Positions 48,340 through 59,170 of a DNA stretch of 64,000 nucleotides are shown here, piece after piece (within the stretch, counting starts at the first letter, position 1; each line of letters begins with the position of its first letter). Made by a program: the position numbers and the translations under genes. A model generated the notes under the pieces. It was not told the DNA's origin, did no database searches, and saw only the letters and a list, made by a program, of their open reading frames with translations. The stretch lies in NCBI GenBank assembly GCA_038380795.1, contig CM076259.1, positions 24,348,977-24,412,976 of the forward strand, given 5' to 3'. Source of the DNA: Pyrocephalus nanus (Eukaryota; Chordata; Aves; Passeriformes; Tyrannidae).

Positions 48340-48740
48340 CATTGTTCTGGAATAAAATGGACTTTATTCCATTATAATGACTCTACTTCCAAAGGGGAGT
48401 AGTTATACTGGAATAAAAGTATTTTTTATGCACCAGTCTGGAGCATAATTCAATCATAAATTACATCAGAAAAAATAAACCATAATAATAAAATGGCAGT
48501 TTGTGCATTGATTAAAGTGAAAACACTCTTCATTCTGGAATATTCCACGTATAAAGTGAAGTTAGTGTGCAATAAGCAAGGGTGTGATTTTTTATAGCAC
48601 ACTAACTACCCTTCATTCATTCCCTAATGGATACCCTGCCAGAAACGAGTGCCTTTAGGTGAGTCAGGTTTGAAAGTGGCATAAACTATTGTGCATTAAT
48701 GTGCACTAGTATTCATAAAGGAGTGTAGGGAAGTAACTAG
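48340..48740. repeat. Composite AT-rich ancient repeat with inverted repeats
   Basis: The segment contains alternating ggaataaa / tttattcc motifs (48350-48420), then the first copy of a duplicated module (48437-48524), then a perfect 11-bp inverted repeat (48560-48570 with 48597-48607, loop 26), then 'gtgcattaatgtgcac' near 48692. Short inverted motifs of this type are usual in relics of non-autonomous DNA transposons of amniotes. I cannot name a family with confidence. Confidence 0.45.
48437..48524 (+). repeat. Duplicated AT-rich module, copy A
   Basis: It starts tctggagcataattcaatca and ends gattaaagtgaaaac. Aligned by eye to 50647-50740, about 73 of 88 bases match, with one 6-base gap. 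Similarity stops abruptly on both sides. Confidence 0.8.
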
Positions 48741-50646
48741 TGAGGTGAAAATCCAGCACTAACTTCTCCCACAGTAGCACGCCCAGGAAAGTCCAGGCAG
48801 ATCCAGGCTAGGACAACTCTAGTGGAATAATTCTTCACATTTTCCTGTGGTAGATTTTTCCAAGCCATTGGTCCTTGTGGTCTGGGTCTTGAAACAAGCT
48901 GTGGAAACTTGACGAGAGAGGAATTTGAAGCTGTCCTGGTTTTAGGAATGGGGATATGCCACCAAGAAATGTGCACTGCCAAAAGTATCCCTTTTACTCT
49001 TGCATTAGGATGTAGAATACATTTCAGATCCCTTCAAGCAGCTGACCAGCCAACTCAGTGAAGACAGGGCTTTGTATCTGTGCTGGTACCCCAGAAGGAT
49101 CGAGCAGCCAACATCACACATATACAGCCAGGGGCTATACTGAGGGCAGTTTCTGTTCACTTCTCTTGTTAGACATTAATACAGCATTTGTACCCAACAT
49201 CAGTTTTTATCAGTCAAGAGCTCTTGATCAGACTTCAATGTACCCCATAAAGCAACCGTTTGCAGGGAGCAAGGGAAGTGATCTCCTGGCTAGGAGGCTT
49301 CCCAGGGAATCTGTCATTCTCTTTGATTCTGCTTTATATTTTTCATTGTGTGAATTTACAGACTAAGAGAGTTAAACAGCATTCACATTTTCTAGTTTTA
49401 CCTAAAGAATAGAAATATGCTATAAATGCTCCTCAACTGTTTTCTCCCATGATGTGCTAGACAATTATATTAAGGCATACTCAGCAGTGATGTATGTGCC
49501 AATCTCAGCTCTGCCAGGGAGCTACTGCCTGTTGTCCCCACTGATGAGAAAGGATGGGTCTGAGTATAGGAAGAAATTTGGGGTGCTCCCAAGGATGGCA
49601 CTAAGGTCCTTGACAACATCTGGATAAAATTTACTCATGGTTCAAGACTAATATGTCCTGCCATGTGGGAAACCTGAGCATTCAAGATGTCCATATTTCT
49701 TTACCTGAGAGCTGGTTTGATCAGAACCAGCCCTGCCATTGCCCTCGTCTTGCAGCCTCCCTGCTCTCCCAGCCCAGGGCTCCCTGCACCAGCTCTGCAT
49801 TTCTTGCTAAGAACACTAAATCACTGCCACACTGAGAGCTGGCCTCAGATATGCCTTCACCAGTAAAAAATATCCTCAAAGGCTCATTACTTAACACATT
49901 TTCACTAATGTGATGTTCAAGTATCACTCAATCCCTCATACAGGAAAATGATATTCCGACACTTTAGCTACTCATGGCTAAAACTAAGGTGCCTTGACAA
50001 AAATGGCAAAAGGAACATTGCCTTTGAGATCATGTTAGTTACAACCAAAGTCCAGCTTCCATGGACTTCAGGAAGACGTAGACATCCACAGGCCTCTGAA
50101 TCCACAGCAATCTGAATTTCAGAGCATGGGTAGCTCTTAAGAATCCACTCATCCCTGCATTATTGTCCTATGTGCTGAAAAGTAATTAAAGCTTAGCTAA
50201 CTTCTTTGGCAGTGAACAGGGTCAGGAGAGCTTTCACAATCTCCCACCAAAGCTCTGATGTCAGAATGGGGACATTTAATAAAAGGAACAAAATTAAGGT
50301 GGGAAGGAGAAGATGGTTAGCATGGTCAGTTACCAGACTGGACTATTGGAAGCTCATGATCTTTAAAGTCTTTTTTCAACTTAAATTGATTCTGTGATCT
50401 TCTCCCCTTCTGGCATGTGATTTCTAGTGTGGGTGTGGAGAAAGGAGTATGTGGAAATGACAGAGGGCTCCACAGGCAGAGGAGCCTGAGGCCATCAAAT
50501 GAATGTCTTTGTGCTCAGATCAAGAGTTGATCCTAGCCCTGCGCTTTGAGTCTCTCACTGCACTTCTCAGGCCCTTCATTGAAAGGTTAGGGTGAAGCAA
50601 AAAGCGAACACAGAATCAGAGTTGTGGATTATATCAACAATTACAA
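48741..50646. other. Unannotated sequence between the two module copies
   Basis: No gene recognised. 'tgtcctggttttaggaatgg' at 48932 resembles the first bases of the solo LTR but diverges at once. Confidence 0.4.
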
Positions 50647-50740
50647 TCTGGAGCATAATTAAATTATAAATTAAATTGGAGTTAAAAAAACCCAACCATA
50701 ATAATAAAAGGGTGATTCGTGCGTTGATTAAAATGAAAAC
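50647..50740 (+). repeat. Duplicated AT-rich module, copy B
   Basis: It starts tctggagcataattaaatta and ends gattaaaatgaaaac. It is in the same orientation as copy A, 2.1 kb away. Shared core 'aaccataataataaaa'. Confidence 0.8.
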
Positions 50741-51429
50741 ATGCAGTCATTAGCCTGTGTATAAATCTTGTTAGCTGCAAGCAGAGCTGTGTACTGCCAT
50801 TAACCTGGTGAGTGCCTGTGGGGAACTGGCACTTCTCTGGCTGTTTAAACATGGATGTGCATCAGGACAGCTGTTGCCCTCTGGGACCTCAGTGCTGGAG
50901 GTCAGGCAGGGGAGTGGTACATATTTACTGGTAATAAAAATCATTAACAGTATATGCTCTGCATTTCCCTTAAAGGCTTTCAGGGAGCTTTGAGGGTTGC
51001 AGAAAGCCAGATGTTCTTGGCCCCTGCCTCACATCCCTGGCAATTTTTTGCCCCCTCTGATCTGCATCACGGGCAAGACAGAGACCTCAAGCAGGCCTGA
51101 TGCATCCTGAACCTCCTTCATGTTCCCTGTTAAAATGTCAACATGCCTTCCTCCCACACAGTGCTGTATATCCTTCCTCTCACATCTGTTTTGCCCCACT
51201 GGGCTCAGGAGCTTGTGTCTTCCTTGTACATTTTGAATAACCTTCCTGAGTAACCCTGCAGGGATGCATAAAGGCTCCTCCTTGCAGCCCCTTCTTTCTC
51301 CTGCATTTCATACCTCTCCTGAGCCAAGCACACTGTGTTCCCATATTATGAGAGAATAATTGCTTCTCCACAGCTCACATCCATGCTATTTTTTTTCTCT
51401 TTTGTTTTACAAACTCCTCTCCTAGAGAA
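50741..51429. other. Unannotated sequence
   Basis: Nothing coding or repetitive recognised. Confidence 0.4.
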
Positions 51430-51660
51430 ATATGTCCCTGCGCGAGAGCATTAGATCGAATTTTTAGATCAAATTATCCTTCTGTTCTATAATACCATCC
51501 GTAATTACTCCCTGTAACTTTGCTTTTGCTGGTGATCGCAACCATCAGGCAATTTTCACACATCTCGCCAATAGAATTCAAGAACAAGCAAATATTAGAG
51601 TGAGTGTGAATTTATTTTTATTTATAAATTACTTAACATAGAAAAAAAGCGACAAGTTCT
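51430..51660. promoter_or_regulatory. Candidate conserved non-coding element
   Basis: An AT-rich stretch that keeps several CpGs (cgcgag, atcgaa, tccgta, atcgca, tcgcca, agcgac), unusual for neutral AT-rich vertebrate DNA. It has a direct repeat ttagatcgaat / ttagatcaaat at 51451-51475 and a GTAATTAC homeodomain core at 51501-51508. The look is that of an ultraconserved-type enhancer, but conservation could not be tested here. Confidence 0.3.
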
Positions 51661-51738
51661 GAGCACTTAGCAAATTACTGACTTGAAATAGATTTTGCAA
51701 AATTTGCCTGTGTTGTTTTCTCCTGTGCCTTGCAAAAA

Positions 51739-51778
51739 GGAGGGGAGGCAGTGGGGGGTGGGGGTGGGGTGCAGGGGG
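51739..51778 (+). other. G-quadruplex motif
   Basis: Five G runs of four or more (GGGG, GGGGGG, GGGGG, GGGG, GGGGG) are separated by loops of 1 to 7 bases, which fits the canonical G4 pattern on the plus strand with very short central loops. Confidence 0.75.
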
Positions 51779-52764
51779 AAAGGCATACGTGCTTAGATAC
51801 TGGAAAGACTGAAGAGAAGCTGAACAAACCATGGCATATTTCACAGTGTAAAGATGCATACAAACGTCTTGAGTTTTCAATGCAGTGAGATTTTTCAGTC
51901 CCTTGTACATTTGGGCACAGACTCAAGATACCTGCATGAGAAAAGCAAGCTTACTATTTCATCTGTTCATGCCTGTCTGAACTGAAACTCCTTTAGGTTC
52001 TCAGCAGCTTCACCTGGGAGCTACTCAGTTACATCGCACTTTGGTTTGGTTTGGAAATGATTTTTCCCCAGATTTGTGTCGCTTCCTGCAAAATTTCAGC
52101 CAAAGATCCGGCCAACTGGGAGCTCAGCTCTGAATTAGCCCAAGTTCATTTGAAAGTGTAGCAGAAGAGAAAAAGAAAGATCCAATAAAAGAGGCCTGCT
52201 TTTGACTCCAGTTCAAAGTGTTCAATTCCAGAACTGAATCCAAAACCAAACTTTGCAGTTGAGACCCATCTGCCACAAGCCCTTGGCTCACAGGTGGAAG
52301 CCTGTAACCTGCTGCCAACGAGGGCATGTTTCATGAGAGTGCAGTGGGAAGACTTGGCCGGCAGAAAGTATCAATGTCTCCATTCTCCAGAGGCAACAAG
52401 CACCAGCTTGCTTATACAGAAAGTGGACACTGGGATGAGTAGGAAAAAATCAAGACCATCACAAAAGACTGCAGCACATGGGTTTTCTCATTTTTGCCAA
52501 GCTTTTCCAGGACAAAGGGAACAAGAGCCTGTCTTAAATGGGTTTCTCTTGACTCACCAGCAGGTAATAATTCGCTTCAGCATGGATTATCAAAGCTAAT
52601 CTTAAATTTGAACTGGGAGGTCACAGGGAAGTTGTAGAGAGGAGAGTTTCTGGCTAAGGGATGGGTCCCAATGGTGGACTTTGTTCATGATAAGTGCCAG
52701 AAAGAGAACATGTCTACTTATTTTTGGCAAGCCTTCTTTCAGCTACCAAGTTGCATAGCAGATC
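51779..52764. other. Unannotated sequence
   Basis: No gene recognised. A short TTTGG repeat lies near 52041-52054. Confidence 0.4.
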
Positions 52765-52890
52765 AGATAGTGGGATCTCTCATCTTGGAGGTTTTCAAGC
52801 TGTGGCTGATGTGATCTCATGCTGGTGATGGTCCTAGGGAAGCTGGATAACATGATATCCAGAGGGCCCTTCACATCAGACTTTCAAGGG
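52765..52890 (+). mobile_element. CR1 LINE 3' tail, degraded
   Basis: 'gggatctctcatcttggagg' and 'ttttcaagctgtggctgat' correspond to the CR1 3' block, and 'atatccagagggcccttcac' corresponds to the terminal block. It is strongly diverged. Confidence 0.6.
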
Positions 52891-52990
52891 GTTTTGTAGC
52901 ACAGATATAGCCTCCTCAATTTGGTTCCCTGTTTAAATAAAAGAGGCAGGACTGAGTCTGCATCATTCCTCAGAATTCCCAGTAACAAAG

Positions 52991-53095
52991 TGAATCATAG
53001 GCTCATAGGATAACTTGGGATGGACAAGATCATTGCAGGTCATTTGGTCCAACACACTGCTTAAAGTAGGGTCAACTTAGATCAGGTACAGTCCA
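52991..53095 (-). mobile_element. CR1 LINE 3' tail
   Basis: On the plus strand 'gaatcataggctcatagg', 'ataacttgggatgg', 'tttggtccaaca' and 'tagggtcaacttagatcagg' give the reverse complement of a CR1 3' end. It faces the previous fragment tail to tail. Confidence 0.8.
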
Positions 53096-53600
53096 GCAGA
53101 GGGAGGAGAGATCACAGGCTATTTCCAAAGGCCCAGCAAAGGTCACCTTTATTCAGAAGGTTTACTTACGCTGCAGGGAAGCCTGCCAAACATGTAATTC
53201 CTAAAGTATCTCACACCTACCCCTAAAATATTTTATTATTCCGCAAATCAAAAGAGAGATTGAAATATCATTTTCTTATTAGCTTCACTTCTAGAGGAAA
53301 CCCCCATGGTAATCAGGCATTAAAAGCAGATGAAAGGCACGTGAGAAGACATCAAGTCTCTCCTCCCATCCAAGGGTAGAATCCCTTGCAACTGTGGCAG
53401 TTCAGATAGAAATTTTCCTTGAAGCACTGTGGAGAGAGAGGCCCCATAGTACCTCCAAGCAGGCTCTCTTGAGTGCTTCATTCTCCTTCCTATCTAATGT
53501 TTCCCCGTGTTTTTAACTAAGTCTCACTTCTCATGATAAAAAGGAATGGCATCTTTCCCTCTCACACATCTTTGGTAGGTTACTATCACATTCATCTGCC
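53096..53600. other. Unannotated sequence
   Basis: No feature recognised. Confidence 0.4.
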
Positions 53601-53604
53601 AGCC

Positions 53605-53700
53605 CTGCAAGGCAGGGACACAGCCTTATTGATACCTGTACAGCATCTAACCCAACTGGGCAGGAATCAGAGCCTTTCCCTTTGTATCATATTTGTAAGA
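53605..53700 (+). mobile_element. L3 (CR1-L3-like) LINE 3' tail relic
   Basis: 'aaggcagggacacagcctta' followed by 'cctgtacagcatctaaccca' and 'actgggcag' matches the order of the L3 3' end (GGGCAGGGAC.., TGTACAG.GCCTAGCAC, AATGGGG). The usual (AATA)n end is missing. Confidence 0.55.
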
Positions 53701-53744
53701 CACAAACTGCACCAATGAATCCACTGACCCTGTAATGCAGGGAA

Positions 53745-53870
53745 GTGTCATTTCAGAGATGAGAAAATGAAACAGAAAGACAAGTAGCATAGCAGCATAC
53801 CAAAGTTCACACAGAAAGTCCATGCCAGGCCTGGGAATCGCACCTTAGTCAAGCATCTTAATGTTCTCTC
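53745..53870 (+). mobile_element. MIR/CORE-SINE-like relic
   Basis: 'tttcagagatgagaaaatga', 'agttcacacagaaagtc' and 'ggcctgggaatcgcacc' follow the MIR order (CAGATGAGGAAACTGAG, GGTCACACAG.AAGT, GGGATTCGAACC). Confidence 0.55.
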
Positions 53871-54449
53871 CTCTCCTTTTGGCACTGCTGAGATATAAAA
53901 TAAAAATAATCATGAAATGTGCCCAGACACTAGGAAGACCATCACCTTAATTCAACTAATAGGAATAGCCAGCGTCTGCGTGATGGAGAATCAAAATGTT
54001 GTATAATGGGGAGAACAAGATGTAGCTTTGAGTTTAAAAGTAATTAAAATTTCCTACCTAAATTTCTTTTGCTTAATGTACTTCCAAAAAAACATTTATC
54101 TGCTTGCAAATGCATGACCCTAGGAGTGCAGGTTTCAATGCGATGGAAAGGCATACGTTGGCAGAATGACAGCAACTCAGCAGCATCTCATCTGGATCCA
54201 AAAATGTAAAGAAAAGGAAATACTCATTATTCTAGAGGCTCAAAGACAATTTCAATCCATTTTAACTCTAACAGGTCCCCCTGTGGCCTCTTAAAACCTA
54301 CTGAATTGAAGCAAAGTAGTGTAAGCGGCAGAGTTTCATCTTCAAAGGTGCGGTGAAAATATCCAGGTTGACAAGAGGGCTCAGTTCAGGAGGTTTTGTG
54401 GGGTTTTGCTGTGGACTTTTAACAATGCTCTTCCACAGCCCCTTTTATC

Positions 54450-54650
54450 TGTGGATCTTACTGCACTTTAAAGATATTGACTGATCTCTCACCTCATTGC
54501 TCCTGAGAGAAATGTATTATTATCTCAATTTAATTAACAGGGAAACTGAGGCATAGCAAAAGCAAGTTATTTGCTTGGGTCTTTGCACCACGCTGGTGGA
54601 AGAGTTTGGATTGGAAACAAGCTCTCTGGATGGTTTAGGTGTCCCTAGTC
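54450..54650 (+). mobile_element. MIR/CORE-SINE-like relic
   Basis: Order: 'ctgcactttaaagatatt', 'gtattattatctcaattt', then 'acagggaaactgaggcatag', 'caagttatttgcttgggtc' and 'gaagagtttggattggaaac'. This follows the core and 3' part of MIR. It is one of the clearer ancient-SINE matches. Confidence 0.65.
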
Positions 54651-56555
54651 TTTTTTTCCTGCCCTGCTTCTGCTTGCCTCTTCAATTGCAGTTCCCCTAG
54701 TGCTGAGTTATCAGGAGCCCTAGGGGATCTGAGGGGTGTGCTGAGCCAGGCAATGATCACAGCAAAACAAGCAGCAACCCTGCCTGCTCATTCAGAGCAG
54801 TTCTGAGCATGTATAGATAAATCTCACTGGCCCAGTCAAGACCTGATAGCTCAAACAGCCCTATTCCTAGGCTACTAGTCATAATTTGCAAAGGTATAAA
54901 GAAAAAAAAAGCAAAATGAAAGCAAAACCTCCTCCTTCCTCCCCTGTTACTCTAGCACTGATGTGCAACTGCTGTTTCTAACATTTCCAACAACATTTCC
55001 AAGGCCCAAAAGACGGGAAACTGTAGTTGTACTGGAAGCTCTTGGCATTCACTATGCACCTATACAGAACTTCTTTCTCATCCCAGAGTCACACCTGTTT
55101 TTTTAAGCTGTATGTGCTATATATATATACATATATAGACATGCATAATGACACAGAAATAAAAGTTTGTTATGTTTATGTGGCTCTCCAGAAATTAGAA
55201 AGGAGAAGCCCTGAGAGAATTACCACTGTTACTGAAGCAAAGTCTTCTGCTCAGCACCCTTGCATGGTTATTTAAATATCAGCTTTGCAAGCTGTGGTAA
55301 GATCAGTATATTGAAGTCCACGTATTTTCCTTGCTTTCTAAGGTAGCCCTGGCAGGAGTCAGCAGTACTCCGGGCATGTTAAAACATATTTCCTTATGCT
55401 TGGTGCCCCGCTTTTACAGAAATGATGGTTGCTAGTTCAGATCCAAGCAGTTCAGAGAGTTTTTTCTGATTGCACTTGAATGCATAGACGTGCGTGTTCA
55501 TGGGAAAAAGGGAGTGGAAGGAACGTCCCCTCAATTTACCTTTATTCCATTCCTCTCCTCATAGCTTTCAAGTGTTATAACTATATTTAGGCTGACAAGA
55601 ACAAACAGCAGAGCCTATGCCGTGCTCACAATGTGGGGGTTGATACGATTTGACGGTGTCCTTTTGAAGACAATCCCCATGTAGAGACTGGGCAGCTCTA
55701 GCAGAAGAGCTCTGGAGAAACTGGATCTAAGCTGAGGGGAAGCAGAAGGTTTGGGGTAGAGAGAGTCTCTGACAGAAGTGGGTTGTCAAGTAGAACGTTA
55801 GGGAGATAGTCACACAGTCCTAATAGAGTTTCTAACATAGATGTGATTCAGAGGACCAAAACTAGCATTTGCTTTATTTTGTTATAGGGGAGAAGCAGGT
55901 GCCCCCAGAAAGGAGTTCAGGGCTCCTGAAGTAATTGAATAAATGTTTTCTAACTCACCAATAGCAGGCACAACCTGAAAGGTCATGTTTGAAAGATACA
56001 GAGGTATCTTTGCTTTTCTTCCTTAAGAGCAGCTAAACTCAAAGAGGCCTTGACCTTATTCCAGGGAACAAGAAGTCTCTTCTCTCTCTCACACAGAGCT
56101 GCCTCCAAAGGTAATCCAAGTCCAGTTTCCTAACAGAGCTGCAAGTGAGATGACGTCAGCAGACACTGGAGGCTGCTAAGACACCCTGGCTTCAATTGCA
56201 AACTGTCACATCCTGCCTGTTGGTTAGGCTCAGTATTTGCTAAATGGAATGCATAGTCCCCATGCTGATCATAATTAATGGAGATGCTATGGGGTTTTTA
56301 AGTGGCAAGTGCCTGTTCTTTTGGCACAAGAGGACCTGAGTTATATCACTGGTTCTGCAATGAAGATGGAAGTCAACATGATGTACAGTATAGAGACAAC
56401 TAAAAATTATTCCTATGACCATGGATTCATTAAATTACTTAACGCCCTCACACAGAACTCTGGAGTTTAATAATGCTAATGGGGTACTTTGAGATCCATA
56501 TAGAGAAGAACTAAAGGAGGAAAATGATTATTATGTTCTCCCACTGTCATCTGCA
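54651..56555. other. Unannotated sequence with short (TA)n tract
   Basis: (TA)n with ACA interruption at 55117-55138. No gene recognised. Confidence 0.4.
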
Positions 56556-56640
56556 GGTTTCAAAATATATTACAGTCCTTCACTAATTGTCACAATGCCC
56601 CCCTAAGTCAATATTATTATAATAATTTTGTAAGTGCTGA
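56556..56640 (+). mobile_element. Possible MIR-like relic
   Basis: 'cttcactaattgtcacaatg' followed by 'aagtcaatattattataata' resembles the MIR block of Ala/Leu-rich 'ATTAATCCTCACAACA.. GGTA.TATTATTA' type. It is short and diverged. Confidence 0.35.
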
Positions 56641-59069
56641 GAGACTGATTCTGATCTCACTCCTATGGATTCAGTCACGACATCATATCCCGGACAGAAG
56701 GTTGTCTCTTGCATTTCGGAGTTATGGCAACACTGTGCATTAGAAACTTATACAGAAAATAAACTAACTTTGACAACAAAGGACCAGATTAGAGAACTGT
56801 AACATTGCACCACATACATGGCAAGTCTGGTCCACCAGTTCCATTGCCTTTATGACACTTTACAGCATAGGTCCTGTCTCACAGGAGTACTTTGGAAATT
56901 CTGGGCATAGTTCTGGGGTTCTCTCAGAATTGGACTTGGAACCTGACCCAGAGGCTCACACCTTAAAACAGAACTTCCTATTTACATCACTGTGCATGAC
57001 AACAAAACCCAAACAGCTTGTTCAAGATTGCAGAGTGGTATGAGTAAATTGCTCAGAGTGAAAGCTGGGTCCTCACCTTCGACCAAAGATAACCCTTCCC
57101 TCTCTGTGCTTTTGGACTGCTGACAGTGCATTAGACAAGTACATAGCTGTAGGAAGGGATAGGGAGTTAAGAATTTGATTTCTGAGAGTTATGAGAGATC
57201 CCTTGTGAAAAATTTTCACCTCAGTGGATAACCTAAGTATTCATCTCCATAAAAATGCAAGAAGAAAACAATCTTGCTTTATATGTTGCTTTGAGATTCA
57301 CAGATAAAACACATTTTCTAGAGCTCTGATGCTTTGTTAAAAAATTCACAACATCATTTTACCTTCTGCCCTCCATTCCACTAACCAAAATTCAGGGGCT
57401 TGTGGGTTGTTGCAGGGGAACCAGGAGCTGGAAGGAAGTCTTTCTTTTATGACATCTTATTTATTTGCAAAGAACACATGGACTCGTATTTTCTTCCATG
57501 CAGGAGAAATCAAACAAGCCAGAGGGTTTCTTTGCTTACAGCATCAAACTCTAGGCTTTTCCTTAGGGTCAGGCTACCAGCTGCTTGAACAGGCTGTGCT
57601 TCAACTCTCTTCTTTCTCCATACTTGCATTGAAGTTTCATTCTCTCTCTCTTTCACATGCATACACACCCTCCGTATTTTTTCAGAGCCAATTTGAAGTT
57701 GTCTTTCCTGAGTGGCTAAAGTGCTTGTATGACCTCTGGCTTGAGTAGAAGCCTGCTATCATTTCATGAGAGAGTTTAACCTTTACTCTAGAGTGAAAAA
57801 TGAAATTTAACTCAAGCTACAATGCCATTGGTGATTCTCAAGCCTTTAAAGCAGTGGCCAAAGCCACCCGGTACTCTGCTTCTCAGAGACTATACCCAAC
57901 AACATGAATTCTGCACTTAAATTGCTGCAAGCCTTCCTAGGAGAATTTCTTCACAGCAGTTCAAATGTTTCTCTCTGGCTCTGCCAGATACCCAGGGAAT
58001 TTTTCTGAGGTGCTCTGTACTGAGGTAGGAAAAGAAGGAAGCAGGCTTTTACCCTAACAAGTAAAAATTTAGGATGCTGCTGCCCATAATTAGAAGAAAA
58101 AAAAAAAAAAAAAAAAAAGGTTTGATAGATTGAGCCCCGGAATTATCAAGCTCCTCAGACCTAGTGGTCAATTTTTAAGAAACTGGCTGCACTGGCCCTT
58201 CTTGCAGCGCAATGAAGAATTGCTGTGTCCAAGAGCACCATCAAGTGGTGAAGGGGAAACGACATTAAAGCAGTCAAAAGGCTCTTTTTGGTGCAGTAAG
58301 TTTGCGTAACGGAAAACTACACAGAACAATTCATTTCTGTGTAGCATCCTTCGCACAGAGACCTACATCTCACTACAGAGGAGATTAAAAGAAGAGATAA
58401 AAGTTTACACAGCAAGCTGTGGCATTGCACGTACAGTATTTTAATGGGGCTTCTGATTGCAGGTGGAGAGGTGGGGGAAACAAGGTGGGAATGGCCCAGA
58501 GAGAAGGATCAGTTGACAGAGCAGGGGAGCAGGGGCAGTAGAGAATGGAGAGGAAAGGACAACTCAGAAGGTGCCTGGGGTCAAGTGTGACAGCAAGGGG
58601 GAGGGAGCAGCAATCCCAGCGGTCACTGACTGAAACCAATGCGATCACACACGTCACAGGTATTTGCAGAGGGCTCTGGAAAATCAGAAAAGCAATTCTG
58701 ATCTGGGCACCTTACTGGGGAATTACCTCTCCACAGTACTAATCAGCCTCCCTTCATGACTGCAGGTGCTGTGCCCAGCATGGTTTTGGGAAGAATCACA
58801 TAAGGGATAATTCTGAATAGGTCAGAGTATGACAAGTCAATGATGATGGATTTTAACAAAGGAGTGCATGTGGCAAAAGCAGCTTGTGTGTGTGTCTGGG
58901 ATACTGAAGCATGAGCCTGACAAAGACATCAATAAGGAAATAGTGACTAATATAAATGTGAGATCTCAGTAAAAGTTGATTCTAGAAGAAGCACACTGAC
59001 AATTGCCCCTCATCTGCTAGTTTTCACTCACAGATCTCAAAATATTGGGGGGAAAAAAGGGCAGATCAG
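56641..59069. other. Unannotated sequence
   Basis: A 22-base poly-A run at 58097-58118 is not preceded by any recognisable retrotransposon or processed gene. A (TC)n-like tract lies near 57642-57654. No gene recognised. Confidence 0.4.
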
Positions 59070-59170
59070 CATCATCTTTACTTTACACCTTGAAAAACAG
59101 AGACATAGAGAAACAAGTCATTTGCCCAAGAAGCATAACCGAGAGCATAATTTCAATGTCTTCAGTTCTG
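59070..59170 (+). mobile_element. MIR/CORE-SINE-like relic
   Basis: 'tgaaaaacagagacatagag', then 'aaacaagtcatttgcccaag', then 'gagagcataatttcaa' follow the MIR segment GAAACTGAGGCACAGAG, AAGT.ACTTGCCCAAG, GCAGAGC..GGATTCGAA. Confidence 0.55.

Noticed and set aside
48932..48960. Possible second LTR start ('tgtcctggttttaggaatgg')
   Set aside because: The match to the LTR first bases ends after about 12 positions, and none of the internal LTR blocks follow.
58097..58118. 22-base poly-A run as a processed-pseudogene tail
   Set aside because: No gene-like or retroposon-like sequence precedes it and no flanking target duplication is visible.
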